Assembly (NCBI GenBank): GCA_949128115.1
Contig: OX421964.1
Span: 16,020,892-16,084,891 of the forward strand
Length of the DNA stretch: 64,000 nt
Direction of reading: 5' to 3'
Source: Anaspis maculata
Taxonomy: Eukaryota > Arthropoda > Insecta > Coleoptera > Scraptiidae
Shown in pieces: positions 36,292 through 48,807 of the stretch. The number at the start of each line of letters is the position of its first letter. Within the stretch, counting starts at the first letter, position 1. The notes beneath the pieces are model-generated. The model was not told the DNA's origin. It did no database searches and saw only the letters and a program-made list of their open reading frames with translations. The position numbers and the translations under genes are program-made.

Positions 36292-36424
36292 TATAGCATA
36301 TAGTCTTGCTTTTATTAAAATATGGAATGATTCAACGTGTATATTTTTATTAATTTTTATATTATTATATTTCTTAGGCAACTGCCAACAATCTTTATGT
36401 AATAACAATAACAATGTACCTACA
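36292..36424 (-). repeat. 5' LTR of gypsy element
   Basis: 133 bp, differing from the 3' LTR at two positions (one T/A near 36311 and one C/T in the CAATCT.TATG word). Confidence 0.95.
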
Positions 36425-36429
36425 GGTAT

Positions 36430-37789
36430 ATTAACCGCAATACAGTGCCTCTGGTGCAAAATCTTGCGTGGCGCCACATCTGGAATTGTAAAGGAAGGTC
36501 TTCTGAACACGTATGCCAAATTTCATGCTTTGATCACAAAATGCACAGATCATTCCATTTTTGGCCGTTAATCTCGCCACTACCTCCTATAATAGCAATG
36601 AAAATGCTGAAAAAGAGTAAAAGATTTCTTTCTAATAATCACTATAAATCGCTTTATTTTATTTCAGGTCGCCTTTTGAACCATTTGCTTGAAAAAACAC
36701 GTTCACTATCTCTATAGTTCCCTTCAATTATTGCTTCCTGCTAATGACATTTTTCATGAGTATTAGGTTCTTCGCTCCTTCGCTTCCAACTCGGCCTAAT
36801 AAAAACTTACTCCGAAGTCAAAACCTCCTCCTGGTCCGGTGCAACAGGTGTGTTATGTCAACGGATGCGAGTTCACCATATTTTCGAACTCCATGCACCA
36901 AAGCAGTTCTCAAGACGAGTCTCAAGACCTTTTTCTCCAGGTATTTTTCTCCAACCGTTCTTATTAACGCCGTCTTGTAATGTAACCCCCTTTTTCGATG
37001 TTATTGCTGTAGTGTATCCTGGTCATGACATAATTTTGTAGTGTAACAAGGTCTCGATGTTCGGCTGCGATCGTCGTTGTTTCTTCCCTTCCCCACGTCG
37101 TTTACATTTTTACCTACGTTGTGTTGAGTTCTTACTCGGGATGAGAATGTGTCGTGGGGGATGAGGTTTGATTCTTGAATGAAACGCGAATGAAATGCAA
37201 GCAAAATGAATGTTTTATTGGAAATCAATTTGCAAAGTTTGAATGGATTTGTTTCATTTCTCAAAACACCTCACCACAGAAAATTGACAGTGATAAAATG
37301 ACACAACATAAATAAAGAACAACAAAACACATAACAAGAAAAATCATTACAAATTATTTAGACAATGCAGGAATTTACAACAATAAAATGAACACAAAAT
37401 CAGATTAACAAAACAAAACAAGAAATCATGAAACATGGCAAACTGTCAATTTGATAGCAAAGAAAAAGTGACGTATTCGCTGACAGGCACACATGGGGAA
37501 GAACACGTCAAAGAAACCCCTGCGTATTGCCTGGTTGGTTGCTGAAAAATCCCTTCCCAAATGATCTGATCAAAAATTTAGTGTGAATGAGTCTTGATGA
37601 AATGACAGAAAAGTCACTCCAGTAATGCATTGATCAAGTCAGCGTGAATCGGTGCTTGAACCTCTTTGAAACGTTTGCTGCGTTTACAAGTTATTCACGT
37701 AACAACAAAAGAAAACTTTACGCTCAGCAATTATTCTTTACACTTTACAAACAAAAGAAAAGAAGTCAAATTGATAGATGAATAAACAA
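36430..37789. other. Unassigned
   Basis: No gene or element is recognised. 37280-37450 is A-rich. Confidence 0.4.
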
Positions 37790-38008
37790 TAAAGAAACGA
37801 TCGATAAACAAGTTAATAAAGCAGCCAGAGACAAACGATAGATAAACAAGTGAATAAATCAGCAAGAAACAAATGATTAGTAATGGTGTAGGTAAATAAA
37901 CAAGAAACATATAAGATATAAACAGGTAGATAAATAAACAAGAAACCAATGCGAGATAAATAGGTGCATAAATAAACAAGAAACAGGTGAAAGGTAAATA
38001 AGTAGAGA
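37790..38008. repeat. 38-bp minisatellite, 5-6 copies
   Basis: The word CAAGAAAC recurs at about 37863, 37901, 37939 and 37978, with a more divergent earlier copy near 37825. Monomers are AT-rich (GATAAATAAACAAGAAAC core). They give the minus-strand Phe/Leu/Tyr-rich ORFs at 37731-38120, which I do not call as genes. Confidence 0.8.
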
Positions 38009-39439
38009 ACTTGAAGTTGGTCATACTTTTTGTAAGCAATTGGAAGAAAGAAGTATCTGTAACGCATTCGCCCGAAATTCCCCAGAAGTTACCCATCGCA
38101 AATCCCACAGAAACATACATACAAAACAGAAGAATGGTTAGTAAACAGTACAGGCAAGGGTGCGACGACTCGAGCCAACCTGTGGCCCACTCTTCGTCGC
38201 CGACTTAATTGGAATTGAAACCCCAACGTGAATCGAAGAGGTAAATTTGGAGTCAGATGTACTTTAATGATATCCTGATGGGATGGACAAGGAATTCTCA
38301 TGAAGCCTATTTTCGATGGAGTACACACGTGGGATCAACCCACTCAGTTGCCTGCCGGGGAGAGGGCCGGACAGTCCGTCCAAGGTACTGATCAGAGCGG
38401 GGTAAAGCAAAAAGAAGTGAAAGCACTCCTTCAAAATTGAGTGTGTTTACATCCGTTACCGAAGGTAAACACTTATTTTTGTTAAATACAAGATAAGTGA
38501 CATTTACAGTTGAGCTTGTGAATTGACATTGTCGGTATTATCGAGGAATGCGAATTGCAACCACAATCATTGAACACTTTCATACTTCATTCGAGTTCCA
38601 ACATTCAGCGTACACATTCCTGGTGAGGAGATTCCGTGATACTACCGAATATGTTCATAAATAACTATGCCCGTCGAATCAGGGCAGTAAAAAGAAACAA
38701 ACCCGAGTCTGAAGCAGCGGCAAAAGGATGGGAAACTAATGTGGCGATTCCCAACAAAAACAACATTCCACAAATGCTCCGTTACACTAGGCAAACCAAT
38801 AGCCGACAGGATTTCTTTTAAATAACAGCGTATCTACAGAATGCCATCCTTTACAGAATCGCATCATAAGTAGGAACAACAAAGGATCACGTTAAACATT
38901 TTGCAAAAGAGATTACATAATTCCCCCCCAAATAATAAAATGTTAGTAGATTCAACAAGGCAGATTCATACAAGAAGGTGTACCCCCCCCCCCAGGACAC
39001 GGAGAAGCGTGAAAGTCCCTTTTCCTTCCTTTACTTTCATGTATAACCCGACAATGAACAATGAAGTGTGAATGAATCATAAAAAGTAAATGAATCATAA
39101 AAAGTACTGTTCTCTACTTAGCGGCTGATTTGGCGTAGCAGAGTTCTTTTTTGTCGTCTTACTGTTTGTGACGTAACTTGTGGAAAGAAACATTTAATGA
39201 AACCTCGAAATACGCGCGCAGCGCAGTTCGCAGGCCTTGAGGTCACGAGTACGCAAAAAGCACACTCGCTAAATTTACGGCTTTTGCCGTCAACATTAAG
39301 ATCATTTGGGAGTAGATAAATTAAACAAAATTCAAAGCAGCGCGAAGCACCTTGATTTCAAAGGGGGAAAAACTGCGGGTTATGCAAGCCCGTTGACAAC
39401 AAAGAGAACAAAGGATTTCGGGTTATGTACAATAATTTC
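38009..39439. other. Unassigned
   Basis: No gene recognised. Includes a short hairpin GTGTTTAC/GTAAACAC near 38441-38471, a small direct duplication (AATGAATCATAAAAAGTA) near 39075, and a C-run near 38983-38994. Confidence 0.4.
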
Positions 39440-39613
39440 GCGGACAAAATAGGTATCGAAATGCATGATTTATTGAGCAGAGTTATTAGCTAACATAGTT
39501 TTATTTTGTATTTTCTATTTAGTTATTTATATGTATTCACTAGAATTTGCGTTTTGTTTTTTACTTGGTTAAGTGTCAGAATAGCTTTAAGCTAAACTTC
39601 GCCAAATAAAGCC

Positions 39614-39645
<32 letters not shown>

Positions 39646-39646
39646 T
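39440..39646 (+). mobile_element. LINE or SINE 3' end with (TAT)n tail
   Basis: AAATAAAGCCG followed by about 32 bp of TAT repeats (39615-39646) is the usual 3' end of insect non-LTR elements. The body upstream is too short or diverged to classify. Confidence 0.5.
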
Positions 39647-39894
39647 GGTAAGTGGATGGAAGTCAAAATTACGATACAATAATTAAAGAAAGACAGACCT
39701 TAAATTAGGAGAAACCGACGCACAGTTGCACTGAAAAATCACGTGTTCCTCACACCAGCTGATTCTCTTCTCTCTGTCTCCCTGCGACTCCGCTCGCCCG
39801 GCTCCGCCTAGCGTAGCGCCATCTCCCTCTCCCATCGGCAAACGCCACGAACGTCAACGACCGTACCTACTTCAGGTACCAACGTACCAACAAG

Positions 39895-40045
39895 ACAAAG
39901 GGGGAACACCACAGTCTTGACACTTTTTATCAACGATTCCCACGCTCCTCCAATCGCCGGAGCTGCTGGCGGTGTAAATCTCATTCTTCCAATTCGACGT
40001 TCTACTTTCCACTGACGAATCTTTTCACGTTCTTTACTGCCGCTC
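39895..40045 (-). pseudogene. Integrase fragment, BEL/Pao- or gypsy-like
   Basis: On minus, about 50 codons read RFTPPAAPAIGGAWESLIKS followed by VKTV, matching the conserved FxPPxAPHFGGxWExLVKSVK region at the end of the BEL/Pao integrase core (here HF is changed to AI). Sequence on both sides loses the frame. A short dead remnant. Confidence 0.5.
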
Positions 40046-40319
40046 CTCCCGCTACCTGTCTCTTCTTTCTTGGCTTACAAATGACGATAGAAGGAGTAAT
40101 TCTTCTTCTTCACTTGATCCGTAGGGTTCCTGGATACAACTTGGGAAAGTTTTGGGTAGACACAACGATTTTTTGTTCCTGCACCATCATCGTGGCCAAT
40201 TTTTTCATGTTTCTTTTTGTGGCATGCTTTCAATCATCATTCAACGATTTCTGGAATTTTCAAGAAGAACATTCACAGATCGATTTGCTCCACATCAGCA
40301 GTTGAAATTCAAACAAGGA

Positions 40320-41120
40320 AATATGACAATCAGTGAACATTCTGAAAGTTGCATTTTTTGGTTTGGGGGTGGGAGCTTGAGGCGGCGACCAATCAAAAGT
40401 AGCCTATCCTTTCCCATTTTTAGTCAGTTATCCATATATCAAAAGACTTCGATCGCTATGTCTTCGAATTTATGTTTTTTATTGATCTGTTACTTTGAGG
40501 GCGGCGTGTGGAAGCGGCAGCGTTCGGTTAAGCAAATGTTGCACAGTTTGAGTTGGCAATTTCTGAATGTTTGAGGAAACATCTCAATGGCTACGTTTAC
40601 ACCGGTGGACTAAAACTGGACTGACCCAAGCACTGACCTAAATTCCACATAAAGTAATTCTTCTCTTCCAGCGTTTTGACCGGCAGACTTACGCGGCCGA
40701 CCTATTTTAAAATATGAACTTAAACTAAATAAATCTAAAGACTGAATTCACTTCAGTCCACGGCTAACCGGAGACCTGACCCAAGCTACTTGGTCCTAAT
40801 TTGGTCTTTGTCTGCGATCGTTTACACCACGTGGACTGAATTTATTTGGCTCGAATTTAGTGCTTAGGTCGCGGACCAAAGCCACGGTGTAAACGTAGCC
40901 ATTCAGTGACGATTGTGAAAGTTGCACTTTTTGTCGTTTGGGGGCGGAATCTGGGGACGGAATCTGGGGCGGCGACTAACCAAAAGTAGCCTATCCTTTC
41001 CCTTTTTTAGTAAGATATTCAGATGGCGAAAAAATTAGATCTCTATGTCTTCGGGTTTATGTTTTTCGTTTTAAAGTGATTGGGGGCGGTTTTTAGCAAT
41101 TTTTTCCATGTCGACGGCGC
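40320..41120 (+). repeat. Dispersed repeat R2, tandem dimer (locus 2)
   Basis: Two R2 units (AAAGTTGCA.TTTTTTGG near 40346 and AAAGTTGCACTTTTTG near 40918) in inverse orientation to locus 1. A 312-bp MITE lies exactly at the unit junction. The 140-aa plus-strand ORF spanning the first unit is not supported as a gene. Confidence 0.75.
40589..40900. mobile_element. PIF/Harbinger-like MITE
   Basis: 15-bp ends GGCTACGTTTACACC and GGTGTAAACGTAGCC. The uninterrupted junction in R2 locus 1 reads ACATCTCAATCAGTAAC, so about 3 bp (AAT left, ATT right) flank the insert. This fits a 3-bp target duplication with one change. Confidence 0.75.
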
Positions 41121-41291
41121 ATATTGAAGATGGAATGTTTCTGGGCTTACGTTTGGCAACTATGTCTTATCCATAAAATGAGAACACCAGAGCATTAGGT
41201 CTGGGAGAAATTGCAATATCATGTTATTTCAAGTTGATCGGAGCGGTTTTCTCTATAGTGGAGTCGGCACGTTCGAAAAAAGTCCTGTTCA

Positions 41292-43433
41292 CTGCATTTT
41301 TGGGTAATGCGATGCCCTTTGGCACACATGTCCTTAGAACCTGTCTGAACAATTCTGTCCATCGCCGCAAGCAAAATTTTAGTTCAGATCTTGTATACAG
41401 GGTGAAGAAGAAAAACAATTTGAAAAAAATGCATCTTTTGAACGGACAAAGGTAGAGTATTGCAGGGCATGTCATATGATGCGCAATTTGATTGTTGTTG
41501 AGGTACACTAAACCATTTTGAAACGTCAATTACCGTTTTTGAGATATTCTAAAAAAACTGAGATCTGTCAAAAAAAACCATTATCTTCATTATATCGCTT
41601 TTTTTTTGAAGATATCGGAATGAAATTTGGTATTTGCCTTATAAAAGACGTCATAAATGAATAACAGCTGCAGTTATTTTCTAGGCCTACTATTTTCCTA
41701 AATGAGACAGTCAACTTTTTTGAAGGGGAGCCGCCATCTTGTTTTGTGAATATCAAGCTGATGACCGAAAAAATGACTGATAGTCATTAGGCTAGTATCA
41801 TGCCGTTACTCTATCATGTGAGAGATCACCTTGGATGGACCATCATACCATTTTTGCTGAAAGAAAGATGATGCACGGATTTTATCGGATTCCTCAGAAC
41901 TAGAGGATCTACTGCTAGCCATCAAGCCATTGCAAGTAATTGAACACCGCGATTATGACCCTTGATCATTCTTCAGGTTGTCTACCAAAATTCATAGCCA
42001 TAAGTTCAGCGGTTCGGTTTTAGCAGCTATTCGAATAAAATAGTGTCGATTTTTAATGAAAAAAACAGAAAATCACGAGGTCTCTGGATCATTTCTTAGG
42101 TCATTGGAAAAAGATCCTCCATGGAATTTTGATAAATTTATGCTGAACTATTAGAAAAAAGTGCATTCTTCAGTATAGGATTTGAAAAACTGGCACAGGA
42201 TGTACTTATGTGATGAAGGACGAACATGAAAGACTATTTTGCAGTTGGTAGGAAGCAAACAAATTATTCGGTAGGGCAACACTAATAATGGAGAGAACCT
42301 TATAATTTTTGATGCCGCAATGTATTTTGGAATATATTCTATTCAGATTCCTCCTTCAGCTTTGAGAAATGATGGCATGATGGCGATCTATGCAGATGAC
42401 ATCACAGGGGGATAAGAAATTGAAGAATTTCATCCCATCATCTAATTAGGCTGGAGGCATGAAAATCGCCAAAAAGATCCATAATTTGACGCTTAACAAG
42501 ACAAAAAAAAAACTGTTTCGAACAATTTTCAGTCGTTTCTTTAAACCTATGCTATATAATGCACTTTATTCTAATAATTTAGCATAAATTTATCAACATT
42601 CCGTGGAGGATCTATTTCCAATGACCTAAGAATTGACCCAGAGACCTCGTAATTTTCTATTTTTTTCACGAAAAGGCAACGCGTCTTGATTCAAACAGCT
42701 GCTAAAACCGAACCGCTGCACTTATGGCTATGAATCTTGGTGAGCAACCTGAGAAATGATCAGGGGTCATAATTGCGATGTTCAATTACTTTCAATGGCT
42801 CGATGGCTGGAAGTAGGTCCTCTACTTCTGAGGAACCCGATAAAATCAGTGCGTCATGTTTCTTCCAGCAAAAATGGTATGATGGTCCATCCAATGTGAT
42901 CTTTCACATGATAGAATAATGGCATGATATTAGCCTAATGACTATCAGTCATTTTTTCGGTCATCAGCTTGATATTCACACAGCAAGATGGCGGCTCTCC
43001 TCCAAAAAAGTTGACTGTCTTATTTAGGAAAATAGTAGGCCTTGAAAATAACTGCAGCTGTTATTTATTTATGACGTCTTGTATACAAGCAATACAAAAT
43101 TTCATTGCGATATCTTCAAAAATAAGCGATATAATGAAGATAATGTTTTTTTTTTGACAGATCTCAGTTTTTTTCAAATATCTCGAAAACGGTTGATAAT
43201 GTATCAAAATGGTTTGGTGTACCTCAACAACGATCCAATTGCGCATCATATGACATGCCCTGCAATACTCTACCTTTGTCCGTTCAAAATATGCAATTTT
43301 TTTAAATTGTTTTTCTTCTCCACCCTGTATACAGGATCTGAACTAAAATTTCGCTTGCGGCGATGGACAAAATTGTTCAAACAGGTGCTAAGAACATGTG
43401 TGCCAAAAGACATTGCATTACTCAAAAATGCAG
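41292..43433. mobile_element. Foldback element 3, 2.14 kb
   Basis: Arms of about 890 bp (41292-42182 and 42542-43433) around a loop of about 360 bp. Ends are CTGCATTTTTGGGTAATGC and GCATTACTCAAAAATGCAG. Mirrored ORFs (101 aa minus, 136 aa plus) come from the arms and are not genes. It contains CTGTATACAGGGTG-type words like those ending several MITEs. Confidence 0.85.
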
Positions 43434-45760
43434 CGTATAATACTGTACCGACCCCACTACTATGTTGGCGGCGCTATATAGACATTTAATATAGCCTAGG
43501 CCAGCTTTGGAAGTGGCAGCTATGTATCAGCGAAAAAATCAGGAAGCTAGGGCGTCTAGTTTGCGAGGAGTTCGAGGAACGGACGGACGGACGGACAAAG
43601 CGGCTGCAATAGCGATTTTCGTCAAGATGGAAAATGCGCTAAAAATCCAAAATATGAAACCGTTCGAGAGCCTCGCGACTCGTAACATCACGTTCGTCCG
43701 AAGAGTTGCCATTATTTCCGGTCACCTGTATTTTAAAATTATCATCAAAACCAAAAAAATTTTTGCTTATATTGGCGAGCTTCGAAGCAGAATGTTGCAG
43801 GGGGAAAAGCTCTAGAAGTGCTGGTCGATTTTTGTGAAAAAAAATCTCTAAAAGTGCTCCTCACCGTTGGGTTTTTATTCTGATTATTTGAAATCAACCG
43901 GTTCTGCATGCAAAAAACCCTCGCCGTTGGCGTTGCCGCGAAGATTAGCGCACAAGGTATAGGATATCAATCTAAGCGAAACATTTAAAACGCCGCAGAA
44001 TACCTCAAATGGATATTCCGTGTACGCATGAATATCTCAATTAATATTTCATTTCCAGGTGCCGTGACAATCCTTTATCTTCTCTACCTCCACCGACCGA
44101 ATGGTTACCATCCTTCACTGCTTACTAACGGAAAACTGCGCGAAAGCTCCCATTTAGTTGCACATTTTCAGAACCGCCACTCGAGAATTTACAGTTTTTT
44201 ACACGAGTAGGTATAGGTACTACCAACATGGCACATTAAAAGCATTCCACCTGCATGCCGATAAAACTCTTCCAATAGCAATAAAAAATTATACGCTCAT
44301 ATAGAAAAGCGTTCCAGATTACCATATTATGAATAGTAGGAAATGGCGAATTTGCAACTTCAGCCGAGTTATTGTAACCGAAAGCACCCGTATATTTCGA
44401 CGTTTGTGCATAAAATTACATTTGGTGGATGGATGGGAGTGGGCGCTTGGGCTCGGGCTGCGAAGGGATGCAAATAATGCACATGTGCATTTCAGTGTCA
44501 GGAGGCTTTAAATCATGCAAACGGAAGCAGTCCGCCTGTCTGGGCCTCCTCGGATCGGGACGCGACTCGCAGTGCAGCTGTCTTTTCGACACATCCATCG
44601 TGGCTTCTTCCCCAGAGAAGAGTTCACGAAAATATATACTTATGCGCTAGTCGTGTACAGGCATGCCTGCACAGGGTGAACAACTATTTAGTTTGATTCA
44701 TTACACGACATCTGATCAGTGCAGAGCGATGTAACACAAGAAAAAAAATTACATAGAAAAATTCTGCGCGCCATAAAGTACCACCAGTGTGAAAGTATGA
44801 AGAGCCATCAATCATCGGCGAGAGAGCGACTTGTTGTAACTATGCATTTCAAGCATTTTTTCAGCTTGTTAGCAACATGAAGAATTATTAATAGGATGGT
44901 ACGGATCGCAATTATCAGAAGACGACGTGTTGTTGTATAACAACAAGACAAAATCAAAATATATTACTTATGTGTGGCAACAACCAGGAATTCTGTCGGA
45001 TAGGTCAGCCATTGTAGATATACCTACATAACGTGGAAAACTCTGTTCTGCCTAACACAATAAGTACCTATGAGTGGACGTGATGTGACTTTCGAAATGA
45101 TGGATTTTGAAATTATATTGATTCGAGCCAGTTTACTAATGAAAGTTGATTGATCTTCGGCGAAACTTTCATATGTTCGCTTCTATCCTATATTCAAAAC
45201 ATGAAATTTTATCGTTACCGAATAGTACAAGACACAAAGACAGTGGGTGCTATACAAAAATGAGTATAGATAAAGATCCCAATAATATGTCTCTTTTTTT
45301 CAGGTTGATAGGCGGTAAAAGGGGAAGTTGTCATACTCTTTGTCAGAAAATTTTAGAATTTCAGTTTTTGCTGATGCGGAAAATTGAAATCCAGCTTCTC
45401 CGGACAAGTCTGCTATGTCATTCACTGTGTTTTTGTGTTGTAGAGCAAATAAAAACTCTCAGTGAAGTCCTACGTTATTGTGATTATTTGGGAGGCCTGC
45501 GGGTTCATTGAAGTTTTTCAAACAGTATCTTCTTGTCTTCACAAAGGCTACTTCGCCACTTGAATTGTTCTTGTGAAACATCCCTCAGCTATCCCTTTCA
45601 ACCCTTGAATGGGTAGGCTACCCATTATAATAATCTTCCTTTGAGTCCACATATGAAAGTTACGTTTACTACATGTTCTTGACTTCTCAAAAGTACCGTG
45701 TGATATTTTCGAAATCAGCCCGCCACTTGATTATCTATACGTTATTTTAGAAATATCGCT
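43434..45760. other. Unassigned
   Basis: No gene recognised. 43580-43600 is a GGAC tandem of four units. ATGCAAAT at about 44468 matches a POU octamer but may be chance. A 121-aa frame at 45146-45511 has no family resemblance. Confidence 0.4.
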
Positions 45761-46778
45761 ATAGACCGGAGAAGTGATGACGTCACAACATGGCGATTGA
45801 CATTTTCTGGAGGCAAACAAACGTCACATGAACGTGACGTTTCTGTGTTTGTTTGTGTTTGGCATGACATTTTCTAGGGGGTTGATAAACACATTGTTTT
45901 AAAAAAGAAAAAAACAGTTTTGATCTTGGTTTTATTGGCGGACATGTGGTGGCCGCTGAATTTATCAGTGGTTTTTTGAAGGGGCTAGTGAAGGCGAGCA
46001 CAGGACGATCATCCCTGGACCGAGAACTGGATCGATGACGACGATGTGAGCGAGATCGATTCATGCCGCGGAAAAGGCACCCACGTGAAAACTTGCCACT
46101 TCTGATGTTCGGATAATAACAAAATTGTACCAAATCTTGGGCGAGTTTATCAAGAAGAAGCGTGATTCCAAAGAACTAGTCTCAACCAGGACAATGAGAT
46201 GCCGCCTGGTTGCGCAATCCGGCTTGTGCTTCTTCTCGCTTCCGAGCAGCTTTCGGCTTCTATGCTTCCGAGCTCCGACTGTCCGTGCTTCCTCTGTCGA
46301 CCCTCGATATCTCCGCGTTGCGTCTTGCGGCTCAAGTGCACTGAGAGAAAAGATTTCGAATATTTATTATGGAAAACACAGACTCGTTTATTGTTAACAA
46401 ATGCCTTATTTAAATACGGCTTAATAAATATTTATTTGCATCCACCAAGCGGATTGTTTTGATAGCGTTGAAATACCTTGTTTCCTGTTATTTAATATTT
46501 GGTTATAATTACAAAACATCAGTTTGATAATGTTTTATCAATAAGAAACGTGAATAATAATAAGCAATTCGATTATTGAGTGGTAACGATAGAATATTAG
46601 CCATGAATAATATGATCTAAATTAGTTTTTATAGGTAATTTTATGCATTATTGCTGGCTATAGATGATTCTGCCAAATCATCATAAAACATAATAAATCC
46701 ATTATCAATAGCTAATAATTCGTTTAATAAATACAGAGTGATTCAAAGTGTCGGACCACCTTGAAGGTGCATGATATG

Positions 46779-47577
46779 CAGGGCTGGGCAAAATACTTCG
46801 AAAAATGTATTTAAATACAAAATACAAAATACACGATCCAAGATAGTCGAAATACAAAATACAAACTACTTCTTGAAATGTCTTTGAAATACAAAATACA
46901 ACCTAGAGTATTCCAAATACAAAATACAAAATACATTCTTATTGCGTATTTCAACCATTTTATTGGAAAAACCGTATAATGCAAGTATTTCAATGGAAAC
47001 ACTTCATTGATTCAGTCGCAACAATAAGTAAATTATTATGAACTATGAAAAGACAAATAAAATAAACATAAAGTGAAGAAAACTTCATATTCGAATCTAT
47101 TCCTTACTTCATTCATCAATTCTTCAAAATAACAAATGTTGATTTCCTTTGGGAACAACCAGCTTTTCGAGAATATTGTCCGACATCCGACATGGAACCT
47201 CTCGTGGCTGACAGCAGGATGCACTTACCAGTAAAACGTAAAAAATGAAATAGAACTCATTATCGATCCCAGGTAGTGTGCAAAAGCAAGAAATGTCAAT
47301 GGGGTGAATATAGTATTACCAGAACAATTTCAGCCCGAACAGACAAAAGAGCATGGGAAACATATGTATTTTGTATTTTGTATTTTGAAAATCAAAATAC
47401 TTATCCGAAAAATGTATTTAAAATACAAAATACGAAATACTAGCTGCCTGAACTATTCCAAAATACAAAATACAAATACTTTTCAATCAAATGTATTTAA
47501 ATACAAAATACAAAATACTTGAATGTATTTCAAATACGTATTTCAACTACTTGTATTTGAAATACCGCCCAGCCCTG
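46779..47577. mobile_element. hAT-type MITE, 799 bp
   Basis: Ends CAGGGCTGGGC and GCCCAGCCCTG, with a perfect 8-bp duplication ATGATATG (46771-46778, 47578-47585). Copy 1 of the host element keeps the single-copy site (near 28375, inverse). The interior is dominated by AAATACAAAATAC words. Confidence 0.95.
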
Positions 47578-47725
47578 ATGATATGCAGGTATAGTACAGT
47601 ACTGGGAAGTTGTTTAAAAGATTCTAGGCTTTTCAATTTAGAAGTTATGGAGGTACAAAATTTGATTTCTCGATTTCTTCTATTTTCGTTGTTTCAAAAA
47701 ATTTTAGCGAAGACTCCATTACATA

Positions 47726-48638
47726 CCGTCCGTTTTTTTTTTTAGGCCCCAGCTTATAGCGCCTTTATTATGGGTTCTACACCCAACATATTATATATTT
47801 TTGAAATCAGAGAAACAAAATCTTTCGATTGATGGTATGTCAAATTATTTTTGACAGATGTCATTTTTTGACATTTGACGGAATAGTACTTGTGACACAC
47901 CATTTTTAAGCCCATAAAATTCTTAGGAGAACTGTGTTTTCCTTTCTAGAATAGGATGTCTTTTACAGCTTCTGGAAGTCTTTGAATAGGAAAAATTGTT
48001 AAAATTCAGAAATACCTACTCAATAATTAATAGGTATTTTTAATATCAGCTGATGATGATATTCCGATTTTAGATCGTCCAAATCAGCGGGAGACTCTAT
48101 AAGCACCTCATCTTTCAGATAGGCTCATGAAAAAAAATCGAGGGGGTCATACCTGGCCACCTCGGATACTATCGCGTTGGGCTGGCAGTTCCAATTCACC
48201 GGTCGTTGAATCTCCTATTCAAGGAACAAGGAGACGGTCATTTCAAATAACTTCTTCAGGACATTTTTCGTTTCATTGTGATTATTTATTGATTATTATC
48301 ATAAGTGATTATTAAAAATACCTGTTTTGCCTACTTACGTACTTATTGAGTATTTCTGAATTTCAACAATTTTTCCTATTTGAAGACCTCTGGAAGCTGT
48401 GAAAAACATCCTATTCCAAAAATGAAGACACAGTTTTCCTCAGAATTTATTGGGCTTTAAAATGATGTATCACAAGTACTGTTCTGTCAATTGTCAAAAA
48501 ATGACATATGTCAAAAATAATTTGACATACCATCAATCGGAAGATTTTGTTCTTCTGATTTCAAAAATATATAATATGTTGGGTGTGAAACCCATAACAA
48601 AGGCGCTACGCGCTGGGGCCTAGAAAAAAAACGGACGG
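47726..48638. mobile_element. Tc1/mariner-type palindromic element, 913 bp
   Basis: Long inverted arms (CCGTCCGTTTTTTTTTTTAGG at the left, matching CCTAG..AACGGACGG at the right) of about 310 bp, with TA at both ends. The empty site ATTACATATAGTG is present in copy 1 (inverse, near 28242). Confidence 0.9.
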
Positions 48639-48807
48639 TATAGTGAAATAATGGATTCAAAAAATCAACCTCTGAATCTGTATTGAATTTCTGTTTTCTA
48701 TACAGGTTGAGTCATAAACCACAAAAATTCAGTTTCCCTAAAAAACCAGGAGCAAAGAATTTTATAAACTTGAATTGTGTTTTATTGTGCTCTACATAGG
48801 ATATGGG

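Larger units (their letters stand above)
31854..36424 (-). mobile_element. Intact Ty3/gypsy LTR retrotransposon, 4.57 kb
   Basis: Complete structure on the minus strand: 133-bp LTRs, tRNA primer site, gag, pol in the -1 frame, and a polypurine tract, all flanked by a 5-bp GGTAT duplication (31849-31853 and 36425-36429). The LTRs differ at only two positions that I can see, so the insertion is recent. gag and pol are uninterrupted. There is no third ORF, so no envelope gene. The very short LTRs and overlapping functional sites make it unusually compact. Confidence 0.95.

Noticed and set aside
40152..40574. 140-aa plus-strand ORF
   Set aside because: Spans the start of the R2 repeat, which is non-coding at its other locus.
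41224..43489. Similar 101-aa and 136-aa ORFs suggesting a gene pair
   Set aside because: They lie in inverted foldback arms in opposite directions, and the reading frames are incidental.
43507..43815. 102-aa ORF after foldback 3
   Set aside because: Contains a translated GGAC tandem and no known motif.
45146..45511. 121-aa plus-strand ORF as a gene
   Set aside because: No recognisable domain, ordinary length for chance in AT-rich DNA, no splice or promoter context.
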